Positions 10,932 through 22,341 of a DNA stretch of 64,000 bases are shown piece after piece (within the stretch, counting starts at the first letter, position 1; each line of letters opens with the position of its first letter). Source of the stretch: Triangularia verruculosa. Lineage: Eukaryota > Ascomycota > Sordariomycetes > Sordariales > Podosporaceae. The position numbers and the translations under genes were made by a program. The DNA lies in assembly GCA_033296885.1 (NCBI GenBank), contig MU863877.1:186001-250000 (forward strand), read 5' to 3'. The notes beneath the pieces are model-generated. The model was not told where the DNA came from, did not search any database, and saw nothing but the letters and a program-made list of their open reading frames with translations.

Positions 10932-11050
10932 ACATACAACACCAGGGATTCCCCAGTGGTCACCCACCTGAGTACTAGTCCGGCGATCAGCTGTTTGACT
11001 CGGGCAGAGCGAACGGGATGCCGTATTTTCAGCTGTCTATGGTCGTATGT
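10932..11050 (-). rRNA. 5S ribosomal RNA gene
   Basis: Read on the minus strand, the 119-nt gene begins ACATACGACCATAG and ends AATCCCTGGTGTTGTATGT, as in Neurospora-type 5S rRNA. The ends pair as helix I (ACATAC with GTATGT). Internal conserved parts are present: GGCATCCCGTTCGCTCTGCC, GCCGGACTAGTACTCAGG and GGTGGGTGACCACTGGGGAA, which include the intragenic Pol III control region. A T-run follows directly (TTTTT, minus strand), the expected Pol III terminator. Filamentous ascomycetes scatter 5S genes singly through the genome, which fits this isolated copy. No disabling change is evident, so it is probably functional. Confidence 0.94.
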
Positions 11051-11831
11051 GCTAGCTGGTGTCGAAATTTGTTGTTAACAAGCTCTTCTCGTAGGCTGTT
11101 GAGAGCATCCCACAAACTGAACACCAAATTGACATGACCAATAAACAGACAAACTGCTTGATCAAGCTCATCAATCCTGTAAGAGCTCTTCGGAATAGCG
11201 AAGGAAAGCCTAAGGGCCAGACTCCGATGTTTTGACATGTACTTTGTCTCACTCAAGGCCCCCATGATGATTATGCCAGCCTGAACAATCATAAAGGGAA
11301 GAGATATGATGGTTAAAGCTGTATTCAACTTCGGAATATAAACGCAAGTTCTATGCACCGGCATAGCCCGCGATTGGCTCCAGGTATCGAATCATTGTCG
11401 GTAGTTAAAAAGATTAGTCAAAGAAAACAACAAAGGCAATAGCCAATATATTGGTAGTATTGGGGGCTGATGATTGACGAGGCTGCAATTCGGTGCAGGC
11501 AGCGGTGGAAAGGGAGAAGAAGAGTAGGAGAAGGAAGTCTGTGGTGCGATGGCCATCGAAGTGGTGGGCAAGCCCTATGGGTGAGGCTAGGTACCTGCCT
11601 GTGGAAAGAAGGAACGAAAGGATAAAGGTTGGGAGCTGATTAGACACAAATGAAAGAGAAGAGCAAGGTAATGAGTGGAGGGTGGCCAGTCCCCAGGTGT
11701 CACAGAGAACCATAGAGCTATTATATTGAGCAGTGATGTCAATGCTTGCGGCTGACCAGCACTGGCACGTGAGTGGCGCTCCCTACCACGACACCCCATC
11801 AACCTATTTTCTGGTATTATGATGGTATAAT

Positions 11832-11895
11832 CAGCGAAAGTAGCGAAAACATTCATACTGCCTTCGAATTGTATCCTCAGATACCTTCGCTTTTG
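11832..11895. repeat. Hairpin element E1
   Basis: Starts CAGCGAAAGTAGCGAA and ends ACCTTCGCTTTT. An internal hairpin GTATC-CTCA-GATAC lies at 11871-11884. On the minus strand the hairpin is followed by AATTCGAAGG, which is B-box-like. It is a diverged relative of the element at 12354-12418. Confidence 0.55.
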
Positions 11896-12353
11896 TGAAT
11901 TCTCCCATACATACTCGCCTATAACCTCCAGACTCAATCTAACATTCTCTTTTGGCGCATCATCACTCTTCCCCGCCCTCCGTGTCTGGAGAAGGCTCGA
12001 TTACCCCTGTATACATTTTCTTGCTCAGTGTGATAGCGCAAATAGACGTGCCTCAGCTCAAACAGAGAACGTCGGGGTTCGAGTTGTGTGTCCGCCCGTC
12101 TGCACTTTGCTCCAGATCTTTTTCCCATCAACTTATGCAGCGTTTGATTTGCGCATATAAAATGCTTTGAAATTACAAGAAAAAGCTGTGAAATCACAAG
12201 AGAGAGAGCGTATATATTTTTTTGTACAGGCTTTTGTTGTGATGTTGCATTAGACAGCCCATTGTCCTGTTTGCCTCTAGTGCAGCCAAGCACATATCAG
12301 TGCACGTGCTCTTCCGCTCCGGGTAGACAGTCTCCCTTTCCGACGGGTACTCT

Positions 12354-12418
12354 CAGCGAAGTAGCGAACATTACTCATATAGGATCTTGAACCGTGTCTT
12401 CGGACACCTTCGCTTTCT
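12354..12418. repeat. Hairpin element E2
   Basis: Starts CAGCGAAGTAGCGAA and ends CTTCGCT followed by a T-rich tail. The ends AGCGAAG and CTTCGCT can pair. The internal hairpin GTGTC-TTCG-GACAC (12394-12407) has a UUCG tetraloop. On the minus strand GGTTCAAGATCC follows the hairpin. Compared with E1 the hairpin stem differs by a compensated base pair (G-C in place of A-T). Confidence 0.55.
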
Positions 12419-12559
12419 TTTGATATCTCTTTCCTATGCCTTAGAAATCATCTGTTTCTAGTGATCATCTCGTGTTTTTTTGTTGATCTTTTCACTACGC
12501 CGGTGAGGCCAGGAGAGCTTGCGGACACTGAAGCATCTCAGCGCTGTGGTGCGGGCCGG

Positions 12560-12640
12560 GTGGCGTGGCGCAAGGGGCTTGGGTGTTTGTCCTGTGGAAA
12601 ATGGTGATAGGACTAGACGTCGGTGTTCGAGTGGACGAAT
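12560..12640 (+). other. tRNA-like stretch, possible SINE remnant
   Basis: TGGCGCAAGGGG (near 12566) resembles a Pol III A-box and GTTCGAG (12625-12631) the core of a B-box. Between them GTCCT (12589-12593) can pair with AGGAC (12609-12613) like an anticodon arm. The T-arm does not pair and no acceptor stem was found, so it is not a working tRNA gene. Another such stretch (TAGCGCAAATAG then GGTTCGAG) lies at about 12027-12083. Confidence 0.3.
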
Positions 12641-13542
12641 TTCGGCGTTTTTGAAGTCCTTTTACTCGTATGAAAATCGTCTTCTGGTGTCTATATCTCA
12701 GATAGGGTGATTTATATTCTTTTCTTTTTTCATGCATGCAGTCCTGTGCCATCTTGTTAGGGTTATGAGTGTCTGCTATCCGTGATTTACATCCTTCCTT
12801 GCTGAGTTTACACATGGTTTTCTGCTTCTTAAATAGTGGTGTCCATATGCGACGAAAAATCCCCTCGGGATCTGTCTCTGCAAGAGACGCAAACACAGTT
12901 GGGACGAACTTGCCATGATGTCGACAAGCGGAGCAAGCTGTCAATGAAGCTCTCGCTGGGTTATCCCCGGCGTAAGTTGCTTAACTCCGGGATTGGGTCT
13001 TGGCGGGAAATAAGACTTCTGTTGTCTGTTGATTGTTTATGAGGTAGGTTTGATGGGGACAATGATATCTGGTCTTTGACAAGGTATTTGATGATCATGA
13101 CAAGAACCATAAAAGCGCTGCATTGAAAGTGTGCGATTTGGGTGTTAGAAACAGTTGTTCAGGGGTAAAGATGCTCCCGTGCTTCATGACATCATCGGCG
13201 CTGTGTTGTTCCTGACTGGCATTTCGAAGATCAGATCGGAGCATTCGGGTCTTTGTGGGTAAGCACCCTGTACATAGATGACTTCCAATCTTCAAAGCTC
13301 CAAGTTTTCATACCTCACCGGCAATGGTTTTCAGGGAGTCTTTTTTATATCTCAAGCTTCCAAGCCGACATCTGCTGGCCTACTTGCCTGTTCCTCAGGT
13401 ACTCTTTCCAGGCCTCCTTTGATGATAGCGCGAGACAGTCAATATCAACAGATCCGAAACCTCCTCGAAAGACCAGCAGCTCTAAATGTCCTCACCCTAA
13501 CACCTACTCCGAACTATTAACTCCTATCTTTAATATCTCACC

Positions 13543-15462
13543 ATGGTATCAAGACCAGCATCCCGAACCTCCCGCCGGTCTAAATCCAGAGCCTCCCTCG
13601 AGACCCAATCCTCTCGAGCCCCACCACCAGCACCTCACCCGCCCCGATCCTTCCGCGAACACTTCTTCCACTCCCTCCCCCCCTACTCTGGCCCGTACAA
13701 CATCGGTTTCCTCGAGATCGAAGTCCCCGTCCGCGAACCCCGACACTTCAGCCATATTAAGCGCAATGGCTCCTACGCTCTCAAACTCGACACTGTCCTG
13801 TTCGCAGTCTACTACCCCGCCGACTTCAACTCTGACCTTCCACGCAGCGAGCGTCGGAGTCTCTCTCGTAAATCTAGGAAGCCGCTTTCCAGAGTTCCGT
13901 GGTTACCTCGCCCTAGAGTGGAGACATGCAAAGGATACGCAAGGTTCCTCAATGTGCCGTATGTACCCATCACGGCGTACATGGCCGCCACAAGCATGTT
14001 TACCAAACTTCCTGCTTTGAGGAACGGGAGAATATCGCCAAAGTGGCCGCCTCCTATTGAAGAGGAAGAAGGGGAGATAGACCAGCCGGGGAACGGCGCA
14101 GATGAAGAGATGGAGAAACCAGCCAGCGGCGATAATATGAGCCAGGATACGCTTGTAAACGGCCAGCAAGCAAGCGAGGCAGACAAACAAGATGGAAAGC
14201 CAAAGTTTCCGGTCATCATGTTCAGCCATGGTTTGGGCGGCTCCAGGACGTTGTACAGCTCCATCTGCGGCGAGCTGGCCAGCTTTGGATTTGTCGTGGT
14301 TGCTGTGGAACACCGCGACGGCAGCGGAGCGAGAACCTTTGTCAACAAGGCTGGCTCCGACCCAGATCTGGACAGCCAGGGTCTGGACAGATCGTCTGGT
14401 CCGCCCGATGATGAAACAAAACGCCAGGGAAAGGAGCGGAAAGGACAAAGGAAGCCATATTACAAGGTCGATTACATCTTCCCCAAAGACAACGCCCAAG
14501 ACACTTCACCACACAACTCTCGTGGTGTCGACACAGAGCTTCGTGCAGCTCAAATCGAGATGCGAATAGCCGAGATCGAAGAAGCTTACCACATATTGGA
14601 GATGATAAACAATGGGCAGGGAGAGGAAGTGCGCGCAAAAAATCTTAGGAAGAAAGGAAAGATTGGGTCGAGCTCTCTGGGACTCAAAGGAATCGACTGG
14701 GGCGAATGGACCGAAAGACTTTACCTGAAGAATGTCACCATGATGGGCCACAGCTTTGGGGGTGCCGCATCAGTACAGGCTCTGAGATCCGAGAAACTAG
14801 ATTGGATCTCACAGGGCATTCTTCTCGATGCCTGGGGGCCGGCAACTCCTGAAAGCACGGGACGGGAACGTCTTCGGAAACCAGTGCTGTCCATCGGGAG
14901 CGAGGCGTTCATGCACTGGACGGAAAATTTCGAGCGCGTCGAGCAAATATGCCACGAGGCTCGGGACGGAGGTGCCCCCTGTTGGATGACGACGATACGG
15001 GGATCGACGCACCTGTCCCAGACTGACTTTGCTGTGCTTTATCCAAATTGGATGTCAGTGCTGATGAAAACTCTTGTGCACCACAAACGTGCCATATACC
15101 TCACTGTACACTCGGCACTTGAGTTCTTGAAAATAACGCTGCCACCACAACAAACCCGGTTCAAGAAGTCCTGGGCAGATAACCAACTTCTTAGCAGGGC
15201 AGATCCCGGGATAAAAGTCGAGCTGGATAACCGGCCGAATGAGAAATGGGTGGCCGCCAGGTTGAGAATTCCGCACGAATTTAGACTGCGGCTGAAGAGG
15301 ATTTTCAAGCCGAGAAAGAGTTCCAATGTCGCACGAGATGCCAACGGAAATCCTCTGAAAGGCCTTGTGAGCTGGGGCGTCGGTCAAGAGATCTGGTGCC
15401 ATCAGCGACCTGACCCGGATTTGCTTGATCGATACATGGAAGAAAATGGTTGGTCGCCTTAG
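13543..15462 (+). CDS. Platelet-activating-factor acetylhydrolase-like lipase/esterase
   Basis: Single-exon gene of 639 residues in the PAF-AH isoform II alpha/beta-hydrolase family, which hydrolyses the sn-2 acyl group of PAF and oxidised phospholipids. Family features run in order: DTVLFAVYYPADF (about 83-95), FPVIMFSHGLGGSRTLYSS (about 223-241, oxyanion region), ASFGFVVVAVEHRDGS, the nucleophile elbow MMGHSFGGAASVQALRS (Ser about 403), ILLDAWGPA for the acid (about 428), and RGSTHLSQTDFAVLYP for the histidine (about 490). Between residues 165 and 220 lies an acidic insertion without family similarity. There is no signal peptide, so the enzyme is likely intracellular. Length is greater than animal enzymes but usual for filamentous fungi. 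The start at 13543 is preceded by a C/T-rich leader and the N-terminus is Ser/Arg/Pro-rich. Confidence 0.92.
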   Translation: MVSRPASRTSRRSKSRASLETQSSRAPPPAPHPPRSFREHFFHSLPPYSGPYNIGFLEIEVPVREPRHFSHIKRNGSYALKLDTVLFAVYYPADFNSDLPRSERRSLSRKSRKPLSRVPWLPRPRVETCKGYARFLNVPYVPITAYMAATSMFTKLPALRNGRISPKWPPPIEEEEGEIDQPGNGADEEMEKPASGDNMSQDTLVNGQQASEADKQDGKPKFPVIMFSHGLGGSRTLYSSICGELASFGFVVVAVEHRDGSGARTFVNKAGSDPDLDSQGLDRSSGPPDDETKRQGKERKGQRKPYYKVDYIFPKDNAQDTSPHNSRGVDTELRAAQIEMRIAEIEEAYHILEMINNGQGEEVRAKNLRKKGKIGSSSLGLKGIDWGEWTERLYLKNVTMMGHSFGGAASVQALRSEKLDWISQGILLDAWGPATPESTGRERLRKPVLSIGSEAFMHWTENFERVEQICHEARDGGAPCWMTTIRGSTHLSQTDFAVLYPNWMSVLMKTLVHHKRAIYLTVHSALEFLKITLPPQQTRFKKSWADNQLLSRADPGIKVELDNRPNEKWVAARLRIPHEFRLRLKRIFKPRKSSNVARDANGNPLKGLVSWGVGQEIWCHQRPDPDLLDRYMEENGWSP

Positions 15463-17853
15463 TAGCTAAGAAAGCGCCACCACTTGTTGATCTCCCGTAC
15501 GTTCAGCCGTAATGTACCCTTGAGGTGGTAGTTTGCCCATCAGTTTGGGAATGTCGAGCGAGTTGGGGTGTGGTGGTGATCAGCGAGGGTGGAAGAGAGG
15601 TTGAATATGGCGTCTTACTTTGGCGCACCAACCAACATCCCCGAGTTCGGCAAAGTTACCAACAGGAATAAAGAAAGAATGTTCTCGATGTCGAGACTTG
15701 CCAGTGCCGGTCATCCGTCCATAGTGATATGCACCCCAATGTCAGGAATAGTAGTTGAAATATTTCCCCATGAGCGTAGGCATGGTGAAACAGCCAATGG
15801 CTATCTCAGCCGCCCCCCTATGCTCAGGCGAAAGGTCATTGTGGGGTAGGAAGAAAATAGCAAGCGAGAGTAGAAGAGGCGGACGGGAAGCAGGCAAGGG
15901 AAGCCAGAGGCGAACGCGTAATGCCCAATCTAAGTGTCTTTCCGGGAACAGATTGACACCACCATCCCGGGAGCTTGGAAGCTTGGTTCAAGCCGAGGTA
16001 TCTCTCGCGTACTGGAAAAAAGGACAGGATAAAAGGCCTGACGTGTTGGTACCTGGAAAGCTGAGTGGGGTGAACACGGCTTAGGGAACCGGTATCTGAG
16101 GTGCTCACCATGTCGGACAATTCGAGTAGCATTGACGTGTGTCATCGGCGGGTAGCAGGCCTTGGACAACGAGCCTCAAACCCAAGCGTTCTGCCCAGAC
16201 TCGACAGGATCGCCCAGAAGCGGTACGAGAAGACAGACGCAACGAGGTAATAAGCAGGCGGTTTGGAAAACTTCCGGAAGCAATATGTGTGCAGGAAGTG
16301 GTGGGTCCAATACCATGGCCGGCTGCACCCATCGCGCGATGCAGATGATCGTCGTCGTGGGGTGGTACTGTCATTCAGAAGCTGACTTTGCGCGGGAGGG
16401 TCGGCGGCTGATGGAGAGATGGATAGAATGACATCGTAGGAAGCGCCTAGAACGGCACCACATACACATGGATCCGGTGAGTGTCAAGCTGGCCTGGAGG
16501 TCCGAAGACGCCAGCCGCCTTTGGCGAGACGGGACCGACGGAGCGTCTTTCTGCTGTCGTCCTGGAATAAATGTACACCTCCGAGATTGACAACCAGCTC
16601 ATACAGTGGTCCCGTTGTCGTAGTGCTTCTGCTTGTAAGATCAGCTTCAATATCGGAGAAAGCTCGTCATGACCGGTCTGCCGAGACGCCAGCCGGAACT
16701 GAAGGAAGTCGACGAAGACATGCTGTACATCGTCTCACACATACCATCGGGGGACCTAATGACCCCGTGATCTGTTGTGTAGGCCAGGCGAAATTGTCTA
16801 GACGATATTTATATGCTGCTATTGTGACGTGTGGTGACTAAGCATGGAGCTGTACGGTAGCTACATTGTAATCGCTGATGTCGAAATGAATCTTGAAGAA
16901 GTTGAGAGAGTGAGAAGCGAACGGCGAAGAAAGCTTGTCTGGTGGGAAGCAAAGAGGCCAAGGCTGGGCAATGAAGCTTGGGTGCTGAAGATCTCCACTT
17001 TACTCCTTGTGGCGCTCTGGGCGGTCCGCTGAGAAGCCGCTGGACTGGTTACCTACCATGAGAGAGGCACCACCAGCTGCGCGCCATCTGGTGCATTGGA
17101 TGGCGCCTTCAACCTGGGCCTACAGCAATAGACGACTCGATTCCCGGTTGACAACAACGTTCCCGCACCTCTCATATCCTCGGTTTCTTGTATCACCATT
17201 GCTCGACAGCTCAGCTTTTTCTTTGTGTAACTCCTCGGAGCCTTTAGCGGTGAATATGCCTTCGACGTCCACAACGTCTCCCTCGTGTTGTTCCTGCAGC
17301 GTACCTGACATGCTTGTTTTTCTATTTCTGCCATCGCTTGCCTGCATAGGGGGTGGGTGAGGTGGCTTTCGCAGCTCGCCTTTGTCTACAGACGAGCTTC
17401 GAGATGGCACCCACAGCGGGAGGCTTACAACTTTCTAATTTCTCTTCGTTGGACATACACCACAGACAAACACTGTCTGGGCAGGTGGTAAACTCGAGAG
17501 TGTGACTCTGCAAGCCACTGCTCCCGTTGCCACCGGATGAAGAGGAGACAGAGAGACATGGCACTTTACCCGTCGCCCCAGACATCTTGCATTCACCCAA
17601 AGCTGCAGCGGATACGCGCGCCAACTTCAAGACACTCGTTTTCACGTCTTTTCACTCGCTACAGGCCATAGTACGCCCGTCTAGAATCCGGTATTGTACC
17701 CTCAGGCTGAACACCCGGCGTTTACCTCATTGCCAAGTTGCAACCCGCTCAGCTTGCACACATATACATATATCGCCTTGTGCTCGTCTCGGAACACCCG
17801 TGGTCCCTCCTCTCGGCGGCATCAAGCTATCCTCTCTTTCATCCCATGTCACG
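15463..17853. other. Intergenic region
   Basis: About 2.4 kb between two plus-strand genes. Several short open frames occur but none shows splice signals combined with a plausible protein. The 3' half must contain the promoter and leader of the next gene; a TATACATATAT-like stretch lies at 17763-17773. No RNA gene, repeat or mobile element was recognised. Confidence 0.5.
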
Positions 17854-20800
17854 ATGGACATCTTGTTTTCTGCTTATGGCTCCGGGTCACTTCCTCAGTC
17901 GGCCATGGAAGAGGTCGAGCGCCGTACTGAGGAGCTGCTCAGGTCTGGCACCTTCAGCCATCTGGAGAAAAAGTCAAAGGTATGTGCGCCACCGTCCTGC
18001 CTCTTCCCGCCTGCTTGCCGTTCGGCGTCGTACCGTCCTGATTGCTGGGTGTTTCATGGCGCAGCATGTCTCTGACTTTGCATTTGTATGACTACAGCTG
18101 GATCTTCAAGCAACTTACCCTCCCTCCGTTCCATATTCGGCCACTTCTTCAGGAAGCCTCCCGTCACTTATCCTCCCAAGTGGCAGCTCATCTTCCAAGG
18201 AGCACAGCAACCCAATGCGAAGCCCAGCGACAAGGAGTGTTACACTACAGTCACTATCCTTATCTATTCCACAATCCCCAGAGAGCCACTCGCCGTTGCC
18301 TGGCACTGGAGACGAGGACAGCGGATCCGAAACGCCGACAAATCCTAGATCTCCGCATAAGCAAGTCAAATTTCTAGCTCCAGGAATTGACGACGAGGGC
18401 ATGTCAGATCAATCGTCTATTTGCCAGTCTCCGAGCTGGGAGAATTATGGCCAACGGAAGAAGGAGAAGAAACTCGAGGCTGAGCGCCGGAAGAAGGAGA
18501 AGCTACAAGCAGAAAAAGAAGCAAAGGCCTCCAAGAAAAGAAACGCTTCGAGACTGAGCAAACTGCCACCGCCGACAGCTGCAGCTGGGACTGGGTTTAG
18601 AACAAGTGCCATTTTCAGCCCAGAACGGTCTATGTCAGACCCCTCCTTGATCACACAACACTCGTTGTTGCACCCCCAGCCGATAGCTCGACCAGAGGCT
18701 GGTAGCAAGGCGGCGTCTACAGATAATCTCCAGCAGAGTCGGCGATACCTCCCGGCCGGCAATGAAGTACTCAAGGGAGATCATAGGCCTAGACCGTATA
18801 TCGCATCCCAAGGCGCCATAAGCAATAATCACAGCGATCCGCGCCTGGATCTACCGAAGTCGCTATCGGAAGGACCTGCCCCTGACGTGCCAACCATCCC
18901 ATCCTTATATTCGCCAAACAACGATGGCAGGCTCTCCCGCGATGCCTGTCCTCCGTCTGCCTCGAGAACCCCAATGCTGCGACACATGTCTCCATCTGGT
19001 CATACAAGGAGCAACAGTCTGCCCCAAAAGACAACTTCACATCTCAGGGGCCGTGATGGACATAGGAGTAGCGACAGGCGCCCAGATAACTACGTCCAGC
19101 ATCAGCGAGCACAAAATAACGAGCTTACGTTAGCAGGGCTGGTTGATGAGGGATCTTTTGCGAACGCCAATACACATTCATCTTCCAGAAGCAGTTCATG
19201 CAATCCTCGACACTCGCGACGTTCCTCATTTACCCAAGACGCAAAAGCAGCAGCAATGAAACTCATCGGAAGAAGAGGCACATCCGCAACACGAATTGAG
19301 ACCGTGGTCGGCGACCGATCGTCAAGCATCCAGGGGGACTACTTCAGCACCCCAAACCACCCTCACGCGTTAATTTCGAGTCCCGTAGAAGTGCAGGGCA
19401 GCACAATCAGCAAACCACCCTCTACATCTCATAGCACTGGTAGTTCTGGGGGCTTTTCCGTGGCGGATTCGGCTTCTGCTAGCCACACCAAGAGGTCGCG
19501 GAGTCTGAAAGATGCGGCAAAGGCGGCTTTTAACATTAGCAAACGACCTCAGCTTCAGACAAGCGCAACAGCACCATCGGCAGCGCCACCTTACTTTTCG
19601 TTCCGGGACCGTAAGCAATCGAAAGGTTCAGGAGCCACTGGAACGGGCGGGACACGTGTACTAGACGATTCTTCCAAGATTCATTCTACGGTAAGATCTC
19701 CAAACCCTACTTCGGGCTATGAGAGTTCGAGGCGCTAACACAGAACAGAACCCTGTGAACCAACCTGCTGCGCCTAGTTCCGTCTCAAGCCACGGAACTA
19801 CCAGTCAGACTGGGAGTCAGGTTTCCGAAGGCTCATCGAATTGTTCCACCTTTGAGGACGGATCCTCACTCGTATCGCCAACAATCACCCCCGATACATC
19901 TAGGCCGCAGTCATCTGGGGCCGGTTCTGCAGTGGAGGATACCTCAGCCAACAAGACTCCCAGCTCCCCGCAGACGGAGAACGTACAATCCCCAAGATCG
20001 AGCAAGTCAACCACACCGCGTCCCGAGAAAACGGATGAATGCGAACTCCAGCCGGTAGGGGGCGGTGATAGCTGGAGTAGAACAGCGATGCCACTCGATG
20101 ACATAGACGCGCAGTCATTCATCACGTCTCGCTCGAATTTCGACGATTCCGATGAAACCTCGCCTATCTCACCGGCCTACACAGACCTGCCCGCCGCACC
20201 AGAAGAGCCCACAATTTCTATCCCTCCTCGATCACAGAAGCGGACTCTCTCTATATCCAATGCTGGGGGGCCGTCGTATTCCACTGAGAGAACGGCCGAA
20301 CGATCGCCCACCCAATATGTCGCAAAAGAGGACATTGCCACAAAGCCTCTCAGGCCGGAAAGGGCCAATCGAAAGCAAAAGAGAGACTTAAGGACCAGAG
20401 AATTTGATAACAGCCAACGGTTTGAGGCACATGAAATTGAACCGTACTCTGAAGCTCTGTCCTCAAATTCATCGACGCACCTGGCGAGTCCGCCTCTCCC
20501 TCCAAAGTCCGGCACACGAGGGAACAAGCCTGTCATGGCTGAGGAGTATGAAATCCCTTCCAGTCCTTACTCTGAGGACTTCCCCGGTCACGACACATTC
20601 TTCACACACGGCACCAGACTCGCGCAGGTGAATGCCGCTAGGCCTCCTTCACAACCTCGAACACACCCTGCTCCACTTATGTCCCCGGCATTCCCATTAA
20701 TGCCAAGAGCATCTACACCATCTGCACTCACCTCACCGGGAGCTCACCATGCAGGAAGCATGGCTAGACCTGGTCCTATATCAATCCTGAAGCCACCGAA

Positions 20801-21167
20801 GCACTCGGATGCATCATTGTCAGCACCGACATCGCCGGGACAAGCTCCTGTGCTGTCATCTTTGCCCAGACATATGCAGCCGAAGCCAGGACCCTCAAGC
20901 CGCACATCCAGCAGCGTTGCAGAGTCACGCGCGGCGCCGATTGCAAAAATGTTTGTGGAGTGTTGCAGCTGCAAGTTCTACCACGACATGCCCTCCAAAA
21001 TATACGAGTGCATGGCGAAGCCGGATGCAGTGGTTGAGGACAGAAACCTGGGGATATCAGGAGCCATCACCACCGCGGTGAAATGCCCTTGGTGCCAACA
21101 TAGTATGAGCACGGGCTGCTGCGCTGGTTATGCTGCTGTCGTTTACCTCAAAGAGAAATTGCACTAG
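17854..21167 (+). CDS. Large disordered protein with C-terminal Cys-rich module
   Basis: Three exons, 17854-17979, 18098-19690 and 19749-21167, give 1045 residues. Introns are 118 and 58 nt with GTATGT and GTAAGA donors. The opening MDILFSAYGSGSLPQSAMEE is followed by a basic/acidic coiled stretch rich in Lys and Glu (RKKEKKLEAERRKKEK, about 165-180). The next 800 residues are Ser/Pro/Thr-rich and probably disordered, with many potential phosphorylation sites. The last 75 residues are ordered: FVECCSCKFYHDMP, then YECM, KCPWCQHSMSTGCCAGYAAV. This cysteine pattern looks like a zinc-binding module and is the only conserved-looking part. I do not recognise a characterised homologue; it resembles an uncharacterised ascomycete family. 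There is no signal peptide or membrane helix. Gene structure is well supported; the function is unknown. Confidence 0.85.
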
Positions 21168-22341
21168 GGAAGGGGGAAATATGACGAATTATTTTTTCTT
21201 GAAGGAGCATATCAGGGCACATAAAATGGTTTCGTTTCTTTGCGAGCTTGAGTTCACCATATAGCCGAGAGCTGTCTGCATGACCACGCAGCGGGGTGAC
21301 GGAGGGAAAAGCCTGTCGCTTCCAGATTTCTTAGGTAGCTAATTGAACGATGCGTACTGTCTAACAGAAACACGGTGTTTTTGTTATGGTCCATTGGGTT
21401 TGGCGTGATATAGCCGCTAATGTATACATCAAATCACAGCACTTTGTGTTCGGATGCCGGCAGCATGGCAATCTGGAGCAACTACCGCGAACGCGTGGCT
21501 CTCATAAGAATCAGCATGGTAAATATCTGCGCGTAATAAACCTCATTCCTGCTTCCCCGCGGGAAGTTGCGGGGGCGGGAAATATCATCTCGTTACTCAT
21601 CCTGTGATATACACTTACATGAACGGTCCGGCAGTTCGGGACCCTCTGGGGAAAAAAAGGGGCCGCTCAGGGGCTGCTGGTTTATCGGACGCACATCTTA
21701 TCGGTGACGACAACCGCACCTCCAAACAACGATAAGATAAGATGCTGCCGCTCAATGACATCAGCGGACAGCTAGAAGTGGATGTCTCGGCTTTAAGGTT
21801 TCCTCGGCAAAAAGCGGGTCTTGACCTTTTCGAGATGCACAGTTTTTTTCGATGGGGACACTCAGACGCTGACTCCGTTGTCGGTTCGGCTGCTCGAGAA
21901 TATTCCGTATGGGTGTTTGCCGTCCATGACGCCGATGTTTTTTTTGCCTCTTGTGGATGTACCAATTGAGGAGAAGAGCTCCGGTTCGGTTTTTTGTTTT
22001 AAATTCTAACCTTACTATCATACTTTCACTCTGCAGATAAAGTTTTGATAACGGAGAGAACAAAAAAAATATAAACGTCAATTCCTAATCCCTCCCATCT
22101 TCCCCGCCCGCGCGCACTCCAAAGAACTCCGACATCCGTCACTCCCGGCGCAACCACTTTGCTGCAAGGACAAAGAAAATTGTCCCGCTGTAACGGTTCC
22201 CTTGCTCCACACACTTGCGTGGGTGTGGATTGGATAGATTCGGCGAAGAGGGGAGCACGTCTCCGGCAGGAGAAACCTCCACCTCGCGAGAGGGATCCAG
22301 TGGTTGTGCTTGGTGATAACGAATATCGGACGGACATACAG
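21168..22341. other. Intergenic region
   Basis: Contains the 3' flank of the Cys-module gene and the promoter of the mitochondrial carrier. A GATAAGATAAGATG stretch lies near 21730-21743 (three GATA-type sites), with a nearby CTTATCG at 21697-21703. No gene was recognised. Confidence 0.5.
21730..21743 (+). promoter_or_regulatory. Cluster of GATA sites
   Basis: Overlapping GATAAGATAAGATG, plus TTATCG about 35 nt upstream, are candidate sites for fungal GATA factors. They lie about 600 bp upstream of the MTM1-type carrier. Function is inferred from motif only. Confidence 0.35.

Larger units (their letters stand above)
11051..13542. other. Gene-poor region with hairpin-bearing repeats
   Basis: No protein gene was recognised. 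The region holds two related elements of about 60 nt (11832-11895 and 12354-12418) and two tRNA-like stretches with A-box- and B-box-like motifs (about 12027-12085 and 12560-12640). The last 500 bp is the promoter and leader of the acetylhydrolase gene; a C/T-rich leader precedes its ATG. Confidence 0.5.

Noticed and set aside
13253..14020. 255-codon frame overlapping the acetylhydrolase gene
   Set aside because: Out of frame with the hydrolase motifs and Ser/Pro-rich as expected for a shifted reading.
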